A stretch of 64,000 nt of DNA from Bacteroidota bacterium (GCA_023437225.1 JAEZGS010000011.1:1-64000); one strand, 5' to 3'. Shown: positions 27,072 to 36,902, numbered from the stretch's first letter. Made by a program: numbers and translations. Notes: generated from the letters alone by a model not told the origin.

Positions 27072-28420
27072 CACGAATCTTCTTTGTTATATTGATCAGT
27101 TGGTTTTGCATTATCGCCTGCAAAGAGGATCAGAAAGCGGGAGTGCCAACAAGATATATTAGTAAGGTTTTCACTTCAATGACGGAGGCGATGGTAAATG
27201 ATGTTACCAATCCGCCGCTTGCTGCGCGATTTTTCTCTTATGCTGCAATCGCCGGTCATCTGATCGTTGAAAAGCACGACAGCACCATACTGCCGATCCA
27301 GGGTCGACTTAACGGTTTAGAGCCTTTGAATTGGCCTGAGGTAGAAAGGTCTTACGACTACCAGGTGGCAGCTGTTCTTGCAATGACCCGTGTGGCTCAA
27401 AAGTTACAGCCTTCCGGCACTAAGCTGGTCGATTTTGAAAAGGCGATAACCGACTCGCTTATAAATTCAGGAATCACCGAGGATGTACTTGAAGAGTCAG
27501 CGCGATATGCCGACGCAGTTGTCAAACAGGTGCTTGCTTATGCGAAATCGGACGGATACAATAGGATCAGCAACTATGCCCGCTACGTTCCATTAGAAGA
27601 GGAAGGCAAATGGTATCCTACGCCTCCTGCTTTTTTTGCGGCGGTCGAACCTCATTTCAACAGGGTGCGACCTTTTTTACTGGATTCGGCATCGCAGTTC
27701 TCTCCGAAACCTCCGGTGGAATTTTCAACTGATACAACCTCGGCATTTTTCCAAATGATGCTGCTCAACTACCGCGATACGATCACTGAAACTAAAAAGG
27801 AGATAGCCGGATTTTGGGATTGCAATCCGTTTGTGGTGCAGGATAAGGGACATTTAATGCTGGGCGTAAAGAGGATTTCGCCAGGAGCCCACTGGATGGG
27901 CATTTCCGGGCTTGCTTGTGACCAGGCAGGGAAGAGCTTCAACGAGGCGATACATATTCAGACAATGGTAGCCATAGGTCTTATGGATGCGTTCATCAGC
28001 TGCTGGGATGAAAAGTTCCGAAGCAACAGGGTGCGTCCTGAAACAGCCATTCGTAAATACATTGATACAAAGTGGAAACCCATGCTGCAAACGCCGCCCT
28101 TTCCGGAGTATGTGAGCGGGCATTCAGTTGTATCAACCACGTCTTCAGAGATTTTAGAACATTACTTTGGCGACGGCTTTGCATTTACGGATACTGTAGA
28201 GGTTTCGTATGGCCTGAAGGCCCGGAGTTTCAAATCATTTGATCAGGCCGCCGAAGAAGCTGCAATATCACGGTTTTACGGAGGCATCCATTTCATGGAT
28301 GCTATCGTGGAAGGGCAGGCCCAGGGCCGATTTGTTGGACAATTCATCCTTCAACGGCTGAAGGAGCCTGCGGTAAAAAAGAAAGCAGAAGACCCAATAA
28401 AAAAATTTGCGGCTCATTGA
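27068..28420 (+). CDS. Vanadium-dependent haloperoxidase / PAP2-like lipoprotein
   Basis: A 450-residue lipoprotein (lipobox IIAC, Cys18) of the vanadium chloroperoxidase and acid phosphatase superfamily. All vanadate/phosphate-binding motifs are visible: K316 to R323-P324 in KFRSNRVRP, SGH with His352, and SR-x5-H-xx-D with Arg402, His408 and Asp411. Family members oxidise halides with peroxide or act as phosphatases; sequence alone does not decide which. It overlaps the FG-GAP gene by four bases. It is the last gene of the cassette that splits rplL from rpoB. Confidence 0.88.
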   Translation: MTRIFFVILISWFCIIACKEDQKAGVPTRYISKVFTSMTEAMVNDVTNPPLAARFFSYAAIAGHLIVEKHDSTILPIQGRLNGLEPLNWPEVERSYDYQVAAVLAMTRVAQKLQPSGTKLVDFEKAITDSLINSGITEDVLEESARYADAVVKQVLAYAKSDGYNRISNYARYVPLEEEGKWYPTPPAFFAAVEPHFNRVRPFLLDSASQFSPKPPVEFSTDTTSAFFQMMLLNYRDTITETKKEIAGFWDCNPFVVQDKGHLMLGVKRISPGAHWMGISGLACDQAGKSFNEAIHIQTMVAIGLMDAFISCWDEKFRSNRVRPETAIRKYIDTKWKPMLQTPPFPEYVSGHSVVSTTSSEILEHYFGDGFAFTDTVEVSYGLKARSFKSFDQAAEEAAISRFYGGIHFMDAIVEGQAQGRFVGQFILQRLKEPAVKKKAEDPIKKFAAH

Positions 28421-28533
28421 ACGGGGAATTCCTGAAATGGCTATTTTTGGATTCCTTCAGATGAGCCAATCTATAGGTAACATCATAGCCTCCAAAGGTT
28501 TCCTACAAGGGAAAGAATTGGTAATAAACATTT

Positions 28534-28564
28534 ATTGTTTATTACCCTTAATTTATTACCTTTG
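28534..28564 (+). promoter_or_regulatory. rpoB promoter
   Basis: ATTG at 28534-28537, 19 bases, then TACCTTTG at 28557-28564. The -7 box is identical to that of the rplK promoter. The predicted transcript starts near 28570 and has a leader of about 160 bases before the rpoB ATG. Confidence 0.7.
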
Positions 28565-28608
28565 CCATCCATTTTTCACAACGCTAATTAGCAGAGGTAA
28601 GTTTTTAC

Positions 28609-28641
28609 ATGGCCAAACAAACACAACTGCCTCAGTTTTAA
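28609..28641 (+). CDS. Possible 10-residue leader peptide ahead of rpoB
   Basis: A short frame encoding MAKQTQLPQF with an AGAGG motif about 11 bases upstream of its ATG. It ends four bases before a hairpin and T-run, the layout of a leader-peptide attenuator. It shows no run of one regulatory amino acid. May be chance; translation is unproven. Confidence 0.25.
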   Translation: MAKQTQLPQF

Positions 28642-28645
28642 TGTT

Positions 28646-28679
28646 CCTGGAATGACAGTCATTCCCGGGGCAATTTTTT
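28646..28679 (+). terminator. Attenuator-like hairpin in the rpoB leader
   Basis: GGAATGA (28649-28655) pairs with TCATTCC (28659-28665) around CAG, extended by CC/GG across one mismatch. A T6 run follows at 28674-28679 after a short spacer. It lies inside the predicted rpoB transcript, so it could reduce rpoBC transcription, or be read through. Confidence 0.45.
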
Positions 28680-28713
28680 GTCTATAGACGATTTTAGAAG
28701 TTCGAACATTTTA

Positions 28714-28725
28714 AAAACCGGTTTT
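28714..28725 (+). promoter_or_regulatory. Perfect AAAACCGGTTTT palindrome before rpoB start
   Basis: A 12-base perfect palindrome seven bases upstream of the rpoB ATG. Its core is the classical LacI-family half-site pair, similar to the candidate operator before susC. It could equally be an RNA hairpin near the ribosome site, or chance in AT-rich DNA. Confidence 0.35.
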
Positions 28726-28732
28726 AACACAT

Positions 28733-31700
28733 ATGTCTTCAACAAAGCTGCAAAACAGGGTCAACTTCGGTAAAATCCAGAATTTGGCGGAAGCCCCTGA
28801 CTTACTCGAAGTACAGATCCAATCGTTCAAAGAATTCTTCCAGTTAGAGACCACTCCGGACAAGCGCAATATTGAAGGTTTATTCAAGGTGTTTAAGGAG
28901 AATTTTCCTATCACCGATACGCGTAACATCTTCATGCTGGAGTTCCTGGATTATTTCATTGACCCGCCCCGCTACTCAATAGAAGAGTGTATGGAGCGCG
29001 GCCTTACTTATGCGGTTCCTTTGAAAGCGAAGCTCCGCCTAAGTTGTAATGATGAGGAGCACGTAGACTTCCAAACGATCGTTCAGGATGTGTTCCTTGG
29101 AAACATCCCTTACATGACTCCGCGTGGTACATTCGTGATCAATGGTGCTGAAAGGGTAGTAGTATCCCAGCTCCACCGTTCACCAGGTGTGTTCTTTGGT
29201 CAGTCTGTTCACCCGAACGGTACCAAGATCTACTCTGCAAGGGTGATCCCATTCAAAGGTGCATGGATGGAATTTGCGACCGATATCAACAACGTAATGT
29301 ATGCGTATATCGATCGTAAGAAAAAATTCCCTGTAACCACACTGCTTCGTTCCATTGGTTTTGAAACAGATAAGGATATCCTTGAGCTGTTCGGCATGGC
29401 TGACGAAGTGAAGACCGATAAGAAAACACTTCAAAAATATATTGGCAAGCGCCTCGCTGCCCGCGTTCTGAGAACATGGGTAGAAGACTTCGTTGATGAA
29501 GATACTGGTGAAGTAGTATCTATCGAGCGTAACGAAGTTGTATTGGAGCGTGACACCGTTCTTGATGAAGAAGCGATTGACATGGTTTCTGAAATGGATG
29601 TGAAGAGCATATTCGTTCAGAAAGAAGATGTTGGTGGTGACTTCGCCATTATTTACAACACACTTAACAAGGATACTTCAAACAGTGAATTAGAAGCGGT
29701 TCAGCACATTTATCGCCAGTTGCGCGGTGCTGATGCTCCGGATAATGAAACAGCGAGAGGTATTATCGATAAATTATTCTTCAGCGATAAGCGCTATGAT
29801 CTCGGTGAAGTTGGTCGCTATAAGATCAACCGCAAACTGAATCTTAGCCAGCCGCTGGAGCAAAAGACACTCACCAAAGAAGACATCATCGAGATCATTA
29901 AGTACCTGGTGCGTCTTACTAACGGCAAAGCGGAGATCGATGACATCGATCACCTGAGCAACCGTCGTGTAAGAACAGTAGGTGAACAATTGTATGCTCA
30001 GTTCGGTGTTGGTCTTGCCCGTATGGCAAGAACGATCCGTGAGCGTATGAACGTTCGCGATAACGAGGTGTTCACACCGGTAGATCTGATCAATGCAAGA
30101 ACCCTTTCTTCAGTGATCAATTCTTTCTTCGGAACCTCTCAGTTGTCGCAGTTCCTTGACCAGACAAATCCTCTGAGTGAGATCACTCACAAGCGTCGTA
30201 TCTCAGCACTCGGACCCGGTGGTTTGAGTCGTGAAAGAGCGGGCTTCGAGGTTCGTGACGTACACTACTCGCACTATGGTCGTCTTTGTACAATTGAAAC
30301 TCCTGAAGGTCCAAACATCGGTCTTATCTCAACTCTTTGCGTACACGCGAAGATCAATGAGATGGGATTCATTGAAACTCCTTATCATAAGGTAAATGAA
30401 GGTAAGGTTGACCTTAAGAAACTTACCTTCCTTAGTGCAGAAGAAGAGGATACAGCGAAGATCGCGCAGGCGAGCTCTCCACTGGATGGAAAAGGTGAGT
30501 TTGTTGAACAAAGCATTGTGAGCCGCCAGACGGGCGACTTCCCGATACTTGATAAGAGCGAAGTGGAATTCATGGATGTTGCACCAAACCAGATTGTGGG
30601 ATTGAGTGCATCATTGATTCCGTTCCTCGAGCACGATGATGCCAACCGTGCACTGATGGGATCAAACATGCAACGTCAGGCTGTTCCGCTGATCCGTCCT
30701 CAGCAACCTATAGTAGGTACAGGACTTGAGGCAAAAGCAGCACGCGATGCACGTGTACAGATCCTTTCAGAAGGCGAGGGTATTGTTGAATATGTAGATG
30801 GTAAAGAAATTCATGTACGTTATGATCGTACTGAAGAAGATCGTCTTGTTTCGTTTGAAGATGATCTGAAAGTTTATTACCTGACCAAGTTCATCAAGAC
30901 CAACCAGGAAACATGCATCAACCATAAGCCTGCTGTTAAGAAAGGACAGCGTGTGGTGAAAGGTGATTTCCTTACTGAAGGTTATGCCGTTCAAAATGGT
31001 GAGATCGCATTGGGACGTAATCTGCAAGTGGCATTCATGCCGTGGAAAGGTTACAACTTCGAGGATGCTATCGTGATCAACGAAAAAGTTGTTCGTGAAG
31101 ATCTGTTCACTTCGATCCATATTTCTGAATACGAACTTGAAGTTCGCGATACAAAGCTTGGTGAAGAGGAACTGACACCCGATATTCCAAACGTTTCCGA
31201 AGAAGCAACGAAAGATCTTGATGAAAATGGTATCATTCGTTTGGGTGCCGCCATTAAAGAAGGAGACATTCTCATAGGTAAGATCACACCAAAAGGTGAA
31301 AGCGATCCTACTCCTGAAGAGAAACTGCTTCGTGCCATCTTCGGTGATAAGGCCGGTGACGCTAAAGATGCATCGCTGAAAGCACCAAATGGTGTTGAAG
31401 GCGTTGTTATCGGAAAGAAACTATTCCAGAGAGCGAAGAAAGATAAGAACGCAAAACTTCGCGAGAAAGCGTCTCTCGAGAAGCTTGAGAAAGTACATGA
31501 AAAGAACGAAGAGGAGTTGAGAGAACAACTGTTCAGCAAACTCCAGACTTTGTTGAAAGATAAAGCCTCCCAGGGTGTGACCAATAACTTCGGCGAGATG
31601 CTTATTGGCAAAGGAGCAAAGTTCAATGTGAAGAATTTGGCAACGATCGATTATCAGAACGTGAATCCATTAGGATGGACCGGTGATGATAAGATCGATA

Positions 31701-32536
31701 ACCAGATCAACACATTGCTTCACAATTATAACATTAAGTTCAACGAAGAACTTGGCCGTTATAAGAGAGAGAAATTCAATATCTCTATTGGAGATGAACT
31801 TCCTGCTGGTGTATTGAAACTCGCTAAAGTTTACATCGCTGTTAAGCGTAAGCTTAAAGTGGGAGATAAGATGGCGGGTCGCCACGGGAACAAGGGTATT
31901 GTTGCAAAGATTGTTCGTGCGGAAGATATGCCGTTCCTCGAAGACGGAACCCCTGTTGACATCGTGCTCAATCCACTTGGTGTACCGAGCCGTATGAACC
32001 TTGGTCAGATCTACGAAACCGTACTCGGTTGGGCTGGATTGAAACTGGGCGTTAAGTTCGCGACACCGATCTTCGATGGTGCATCCGTTGAAGAGATCGC
32101 GGGTTATATTGATGAAGCAAAGCTTCCAACATTCGGTCACAGTTATCTCTATGATGGAGAAACTGGCGAACGTTTCCACCAGAAAGCAACCGTTGGTGTG
32201 ATCTATATGATCAAACTGCACCACATGGTGGATGATAAAATGCACGCACGTTCTATCGGACCATACAGTCTTATCACACAACAACCTCTGGGTGGTAAAG
32301 CTCAGTTTGGTGGTCAGCGTTTTGGTGAGATGGAGGTATGGGCACTTGAAGCATATGGTGCGTCAAACATCCTGCAGGAGTTGCTTACGCTGAAATCAGA
32401 TGACATCATCGGCCGTGCGAAGACTTATGAGTCGATCGTTAAGGGTGACAACATTCCAAGAGCAGGTATTCCGGAATCTTTCAATGTACTTGTACATGAA
32501 CTGAGAGGTTTGGGACTTGACCTGAAATTCGAATAG
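28733..32536 (+). CDS. rpoB: DNA-directed RNA polymerase subunit beta
   Basis: A 1,267-residue beta subunit of usual length for Bacteroidota. Recognisable blocks include the rifampicin-region sequence FFGTSQLSQFLDQTNPLSEI and THKRRISALGPGGLSRERAG (about residues 465-505). Others are ETPEGPNIGLI and the C-terminal GQRFGEMEVWALEAYGA. The substitution region looks wild-type by eye. A long charged insertion (about 895-950, KLREKASLEKLEKVHEKNEE) lies in the flap region. The gene has its own promoter because rplL is 11 kb away. Confidence 0.98.
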   Translation: MSSTKLQNRVNFGKIQNLAEAPDLLEVQIQSFKEFFQLETTPDKRNIEGLFKVFKENFPITDTRNIFMLEFLDYFIDPPRYSIEECMERGLTYAVPLKAKLRLSCNDEEHVDFQTIVQDVFLGNIPYMTPRGTFVINGAERVVVSQLHRSPGVFFGQSVHPNGTKIYSARVIPFKGAWMEFATDINNVMYAYIDRKKKFPVTTLLRSIGFETDKDILELFGMADEVKTDKKTLQKYIGKRLAARVLRTWVEDFVDEDTGEVVSIERNEVVLERDTVLDEEAIDMVSEMDVKSIFVQKEDVGGDFAIIYNTLNKDTSNSELEAVQHIYRQLRGADAPDNETARGIIDKLFFSDKRYDLGEVGRYKINRKLNLSQPLEQKTLTKEDIIEIIKYLVRLTNGKAEIDDIDHLSNRRVRTVGEQLYAQFGVGLARMARTIRERMNVRDNEVFTPVDLINARTLSSVINSFFGTSQLSQFLDQTNPLSEITHKRRISALGPGGLSRERAGFEVRDVHYSHYGRLCTIETPEGPNIGLISTLCVHAKINEMGFIETPYHKVNEGKVDLKKLTFLSAEEEDTAKIAQASSPLDGKGEFVEQSIVSRQTGDFPILDKSEVEFMDVAPNQIVGLSASLIPFLEHDDANRALMGSNMQRQAVPLIRPQQPIVGTGLEAKAARDARVQILSEGEGIVEYVDGKEIHVRYDRTEEDRLVSFEDDLKVYYLTKFIKTNQETCINHKPAVKKGQRVVKGDFLTEGYAVQNGEIALGRNLQVAFMPWKGYNFEDAIVINEKVVREDLFTSIHISEYELEVRDTKLGEEELTPDIPNVSEEATKDLDENGIIRLGAAIKEGDILIGKITPKGESDPTPEEKLLRAIFGDKAGDAKDASLKAPNGVEGVVIGKKLFQRAKKDKNAKLREKASLEKLEKVHEKNEEELREQLFSKLQTLLKDKASQGVTNNFGEMLIGKGAKFNVKNLATIDYQNVNPLGWTGDDKIDNQINTLLHNYNIKFNEELGRYKREKFNISIGDELPAGVLKLAKVYIAVKRKLKVGDKMAGRHGNKGIVAKIVRAEDMPFLEDGTPVDIVLNPLGVPSRMNLGQIYETVLGWAGLKLGVKFATPIFDGASVEEIAGYIDEAKLPTFGHSYLYDGETGERFHQKATVGVIYMIKLHHMVDDKMHARSIGPYSLITQQPLGGKAQFGGQRFGEMEVWALEAYGASNILQELLTLKSDDIIGRAKTYESIVKGDNIPRAGIPESFNVLVHELRGLGLDLKFE

Positions 32537-32589
32537 TAGTCAACAGCAGAAACAAGAAGTTTATCAATTCAAAATCTTAAGTTCAAAAT

Positions 32590-35500
32590 ATGGCAGTCAA
32601 AAAGGAAAATCGTCCAAAAGCCACATTTTCTAAGATCACCATCGGACTTGCATCTCCGGATACCATCCTGGAAAGAAGCTATGGTGAAGTATTAAAGCCC
32701 GAAACGATCAACTATCGTACATACAAACCTGAGAGAGATGGTTTGTTTTGCGAAAGGATCTTCGGACCTGTTAAGGATTATGAGTGTGCGTGCGGTAAGT
32801 ACAAGCGCATTCGTTATAAAGGGATCGTGTGTGATCGTTGCGGTGTTGAAGTAACCGAGAAGAAAGTTCGTCGCGAACGCATGGGTCATATTAAACTTGT
32901 TGTGCCGATCGTGCACATCTGGTATTTCAAAAGTCTGCCAAACAAGATCGGTTACCTGTTGGGTATGAGCTCCAAGAAAATGGAGAGCATTGTTTACTAC
33001 GAACGTTATGTAGTAATTCAACCGGGTATCCGCGAAGATAAAAGTCTTAAGTCGGGCGATCTTCTTACTGAAGAAGAGTACCTCGAAATACTTGACGGTC
33101 TACCAAAAGACAACCAGTATCTTCCTGATGAAGATCCTCAGAAGTTTATTGCGAAGATGGGCGCTGAAGCAGTACATGATCTGCTTGCGCGCATCGATCT
33201 TGACCAGCTTTCATTCGATCTTCGCAATGCCGCTGCAACGGAAACATCGCAACAACGTAAAGCCGATGCATTGAAGCGTCTGAGCGTTGTTGAATCATTC
33301 CGCGAAGCAAATACACGCATCACCAACCGTCCCGAATGGATGGTTATGCAATACATCCCGGTTATTCCACCGGAATTGCGTCCGCTTGTACCTCTTGATG
33401 GTGGCCGCTTTGCATCGTCTGATCTGAATGACCTTTATCGTCGTGTGATCATTCGTAACAATCGTTTGAAACGATTGCTCGAGATCAAGGCGCCGGAAGT
33501 GATCCTTCGTAACGAGAAGAGGATGTTGCAGGAAGCAGTGGATTCACTTTTCGACAATAGCCGCAAATCAAATGCGGTTAAAGCTGAAGGTGGTCGCGCA
33601 TTGAAATCGCTTTCCGATGTATTGAAAGGTAAGCAGGGTCGTTTCCGTCAGAACCTTCTTGGTAAGCGTGTTGACTATTCTGGTCGTTCAGTTATCGTGG
33701 TAGGTCCTGAATTGAAACTGCATGAGTGTGGTCTTCCAAAAGATATGGCTGCTGAATTGTTCAAGCCATTTATCATTCGCAAGCTCATCGAAAGAGGTAT
33801 TGTAAAAACTGTAAAGAGCGCAAGGAAACTTGTTGATAAAAAAGAAGCGATCGTTTGGGATATCCTTGAAAATATTTTGAAAGGACATCCGGTGATGCTT
33901 AACCGTGCACCAACGCTTCACCGCTTGTCGATCCAGGCATTCCAGCCGAAGTTGATTGAAGGTAAGGCGATTCAGCTGCACCCGTTGGTGTGTTCTGCGT
34001 TCAACGCCGACTTTGACGGTGACCAGATGGCGGTACACGTTCCACTGAGCAATGCTGCTGTATTGGAAGCACAGTTGTTGATGTTGAGTAGTCATAACAT
34101 TCTTAACCCTCAAAATGGTTCGCCGATCACTCTTCCTTCACAGGACATGGTACTCGGTCTGTATTATATCACAAAGGGTAAGCGCTCAACAGAAACTGAA
34201 AAGGTTCGTGGAGAAGGAAAAGCATTTTATTCAGCAGAAGAAGTATTGATAGCATATAACGAAGGGCAGGTGGATCTTCACGCATTCATCAAAGTAAAAA
34301 CTGATGTGCGTAAGGACGATGGCACCATCGTAAATAAATTACTGGAGACTACGGTTGGTCGGGTGATCTTCAATCAAAGTGTTCCTAAAGAAGTGGGCTT
34401 TGTGAATGCATTGCTTACCAAAAAGAACCTTCGTGAAATCATTGGTGACATCATTAAGATCACTAACGTTCCAAAAACAGCGAAGTTCCTTGATGACATC
34501 AAGCAGCTTGGTTTCCGTACAGCGTTCCAGGGTGGATTGTCATTTAATATTAATGACCTTATCATCCCATCTATTAAAGAAGAAGTTCTCGAGAATGCGA
34601 AGGATGAAGTAAGTGAGGTATGGGATAACTACAACATGGGTCTTATCACCAATAACGAACGTTATAACCAGATCGTTGACATCTGGTCAAGGGTGGATAC
34701 CAGGATCACTGAAACATTGATCCGCGAATTGAGCACAGATAAGCAGGGCTTCAACTCTGTTTACATGATGCTTGACTCCGGTGCCCGTGGTTCGAAACAA
34801 CAGATCAAACAGCTTTGCGGTATCAGGGGTCTGATGGCCAAGCCGAGGAAGAGTGGATCAAGTGGAAGTGAGATCATTGAGAACCCGATCCTGTCTAACT
34901 TTAAAGGCGGTCTGAATGTATTGGATTACTTCATCTCTACTCACGGTGCCCGTAAGGGTCTTGCTGATACGGCGTTGAAAACTGCGGATGCGGGTTACCT
35001 TACCCGTCGTCTTGTAGACGTTGCGCAGGACGTTGTTATCAATGAAGAAGATTGTGGAACGCTTCGTGGTATTGCGATCACTGCATTGAAAGATAACGAG
35101 GAAGTGGTTGAGCCACTGTACGATCGCATAATCGGCCGTACATCATTACATACCGTTTACAACCCGGTATCTGATGAAGAGATCGTTACTGCAGGTGATC
35201 TGATCACAGAAGATGTTGCGAAAAATATTGAAGAGGCGGGAATCGAAACTGTTGAAATTCGTTCGGTGCTTACCTGCGAAAGCAAGCGTGGCGTTTGCGT
35301 GAAGTGTTATGGTAAGAACCTGGCAACAGGAAACCTTGCACAGAAAGGTGATGCGGTTGGTATCATTGCGGCACAATCAATTGGTGAGCCGGGTACTCAG
35401 CTTACACTTCGTACCTTCCACGTGGGTGGTGTTGCCGGATCTGCATCTGTAGAATCTTCACTCATAGCGAAATTCGATGGAACGATCCAGTTCGATGGTC

Positions 35501-36882
35501 TGCGTTCTGTTGCTGCTGTTAACAACGAAGGTGAAAAAACGCAGGTGGTTATTGGTCGTACCGGAGAGGTGCGTATCATGGACCTGAAGAACGATCGCCT
35601 TCTGATCACCAACAACGTACCTTATGGTGCGACCCTGATGGTGAAAGATGGTCAGCAGGTAAAGAAAGGAGATGTGATCTGTACATGGGATCCGTTCAAC
35701 AACGTAATTGTTGCGGAGATCGCGGGTAGCATCAAATTTGAGAATGTTATTGAAGGCGTTACTTTCCGTGAAGAAGCCGATGAACAAACCGGTCACCGCG
35801 AGAAGGTAGTAATCGAAACAAAAGATAAAACCAAAATTCCAACCCTTCTTGTTGAAGGCAAGGATGTGAAGTTGTATAACCTTCCTGTTGGTTCACACAT
35901 CACAGTGGATGAATCGGAAGAAGTGAAAGCAGGTCAGGTACTTGTTAAGATACCAAGAACTTTGCGTATGCAAAGGGATATCACCGGAGGTCTTCCAAGA
36001 GTAACCGAACTGTTCGAAGCACGTAACCCAGGTAACCCTGCGATCGTTTGTGAGATCGATGGTGTGGTATCCTTTGGTGCGATCAAGCGTGGTAACAGGG
36101 AGATCGTTGTTGAAGCGAAAGATGGCGTAGTGAAAAAATATCTTGTTCCATTGACGCGCCAGATCCTGGTACAGGATGGTGACTTCATTAAAGCGGGTGC
36201 TCCATTGTCTGATGGTCAGATCGCTCCGGGCGACATTCTTTCTATACGCGGTCCGTTCGCTGTTCAGGAATATGTAGTGAATGAGATCCAGGAAGTTTAT
36301 CGTTTGCAGGGTGTGAAGATCAACGACAAGCACATTGAAGTGATTGTACGCCAGATGATGAAGAAAGTAGAGATCGTTGATCCGGGAGACACTCGTTTCC
36401 TTGAGGAAGATCTTGAAGATAGATTTGACTTTATTGAAGAGAACGATTGGATCTACGATAAGAAGGTAATCACCGACGCAGGTGAAAGTGGAAAACTGAA
36501 AGCCGGACAGATCGTAAGTCTTCGGGAAATTCGAGAAGAGAATTCCATTCTTCGTCGCTCAGACAGAAAGCCTGTTGAGTTCCGCGATGCCAATCCTGCT
36601 ACATCTCAACCGGTGTTGCTTGGTATTACGAAGGCGTCACTGGGTACTCAAAGCTGGATATCCGCCGCATCGTTCCAGGAAACTACGAAAGTACTTTCTT
36701 CGGCAGCGATACAGGGTAAGAGCGATGACATGCTTGGCTTGAAAGAGAACGTTATCACTGGCCACCCGATTCCGGCTGGTACAGGTTTGCGTGAATTCGA
36801 GAACATGATCGTGGGTAGCAAAGAAGAATATGAACTGCTTCAAACTACACGCGAGGCAATGAGTTTCGACGACGACGAGTAA
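32590..36882 (+). CDS. rpoC: DNA-directed RNA polymerase subunit beta'
   Basis: A 1,430-residue beta' subunit. The N-terminal zinc ribbon is CACGKYKRIRYKGIVCDRCG; the catalytic magnesium loop is NADFDGDQM with Asp474, Asp476 and Asp478. The trigger-loop region contains GVAGSASVESS, and a second zinc site is CESKRGVCVKCYG. It follows rpoB by 53 bases and ends at a strong terminator. Full length with no disruption. Confidence 0.98.
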   Translation: MAVKKENRPKATFSKITIGLASPDTILERSYGEVLKPETINYRTYKPERDGLFCERIFGPVKDYECACGKYKRIRYKGIVCDRCGVEVTEKKVRRERMGHIKLVVPIVHIWYFKSLPNKIGYLLGMSSKKMESIVYYERYVVIQPGIREDKSLKSGDLLTEEEYLEILDGLPKDNQYLPDEDPQKFIAKMGAEAVHDLLARIDLDQLSFDLRNAAATETSQQRKADALKRLSVVESFREANTRITNRPEWMVMQYIPVIPPELRPLVPLDGGRFASSDLNDLYRRVIIRNNRLKRLLEIKAPEVILRNEKRMLQEAVDSLFDNSRKSNAVKAEGGRALKSLSDVLKGKQGRFRQNLLGKRVDYSGRSVIVVGPELKLHECGLPKDMAAELFKPFIIRKLIERGIVKTVKSARKLVDKKEAIVWDILENILKGHPVMLNRAPTLHRLSIQAFQPKLIEGKAIQLHPLVCSAFNADFDGDQMAVHVPLSNAAVLEAQLLMLSSHNILNPQNGSPITLPSQDMVLGLYYITKGKRSTETEKVRGEGKAFYSAEEVLIAYNEGQVDLHAFIKVKTDVRKDDGTIVNKLLETTVGRVIFNQSVPKEVGFVNALLTKKNLREIIGDIIKITNVPKTAKFLDDIKQLGFRTAFQGGLSFNINDLIIPSIKEEVLENAKDEVSEVWDNYNMGLITNNERYNQIVDIWSRVDTRITETLIRELSTDKQGFNSVYMMLDSGARGSKQQIKQLCGIRGLMAKPRKSGSSGSEIIENPILSNFKGGLNVLDYFISTHGARKGLADTALKTADAGYLTRRLVDVAQDVVINEEDCGTLRGIAITALKDNEEVVEPLYDRIIGRTSLHTVYNPVSDEEIVTAGDLITEDVAKNIEEAGIETVEIRSVLTCESKRGVCVKCYGKNLATGNLAQKGDAVGIIAAQSIGEPGTQLTLRTFHVGGVAGSASVESSLIAKFDGTIQFDGLRSVAAVNNEGEKTQVVIGRTGEVRIMDLKNDRLLITNNVPYGATLMVKDGQQVKKGDVICTWDPFNNVIVAEIAGSIKFENVIEGVTFREEADEQTGHREKVVIETKDKTKIPTLLVEGKDVKLYNLPVGSHITVDESEEVKAGQVLVKIPRTLRMQRDITGGLPRVTELFEARNPGNPAIVCEIDGVVSFGAIKRGNREIVVEAKDGVVKKYLVPLTRQILVQDGDFIKAGAPLSDGQIAPGDILSIRGPFAVQEYVVNEIQEVYRLQGVKINDKHIEVIVRQMMKKVEIVDPGDTRFLEEDLEDRFDFIEENDWIYDKKVITDAGESGKLKAGQIVSLREIREENSILRRSDRKPVEFRDANPATSQPVLLGITKASLGTQSWISAASFQETTKVLSSAAIQGKSDDMLGLKENVITGHPIPAGTGLREFENMIVGSKEEYELLQTTREAMSFDDDE

Positions 36883-36902
36883 ACTGATGTATCTATAATC
36901 AT

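Noticed and set aside
31051..31626. 191-residue minus-strand serine-rich frame in rpoB
   Set aside because: A shadow of the charged rpoB insertion; no recognisable protein features.
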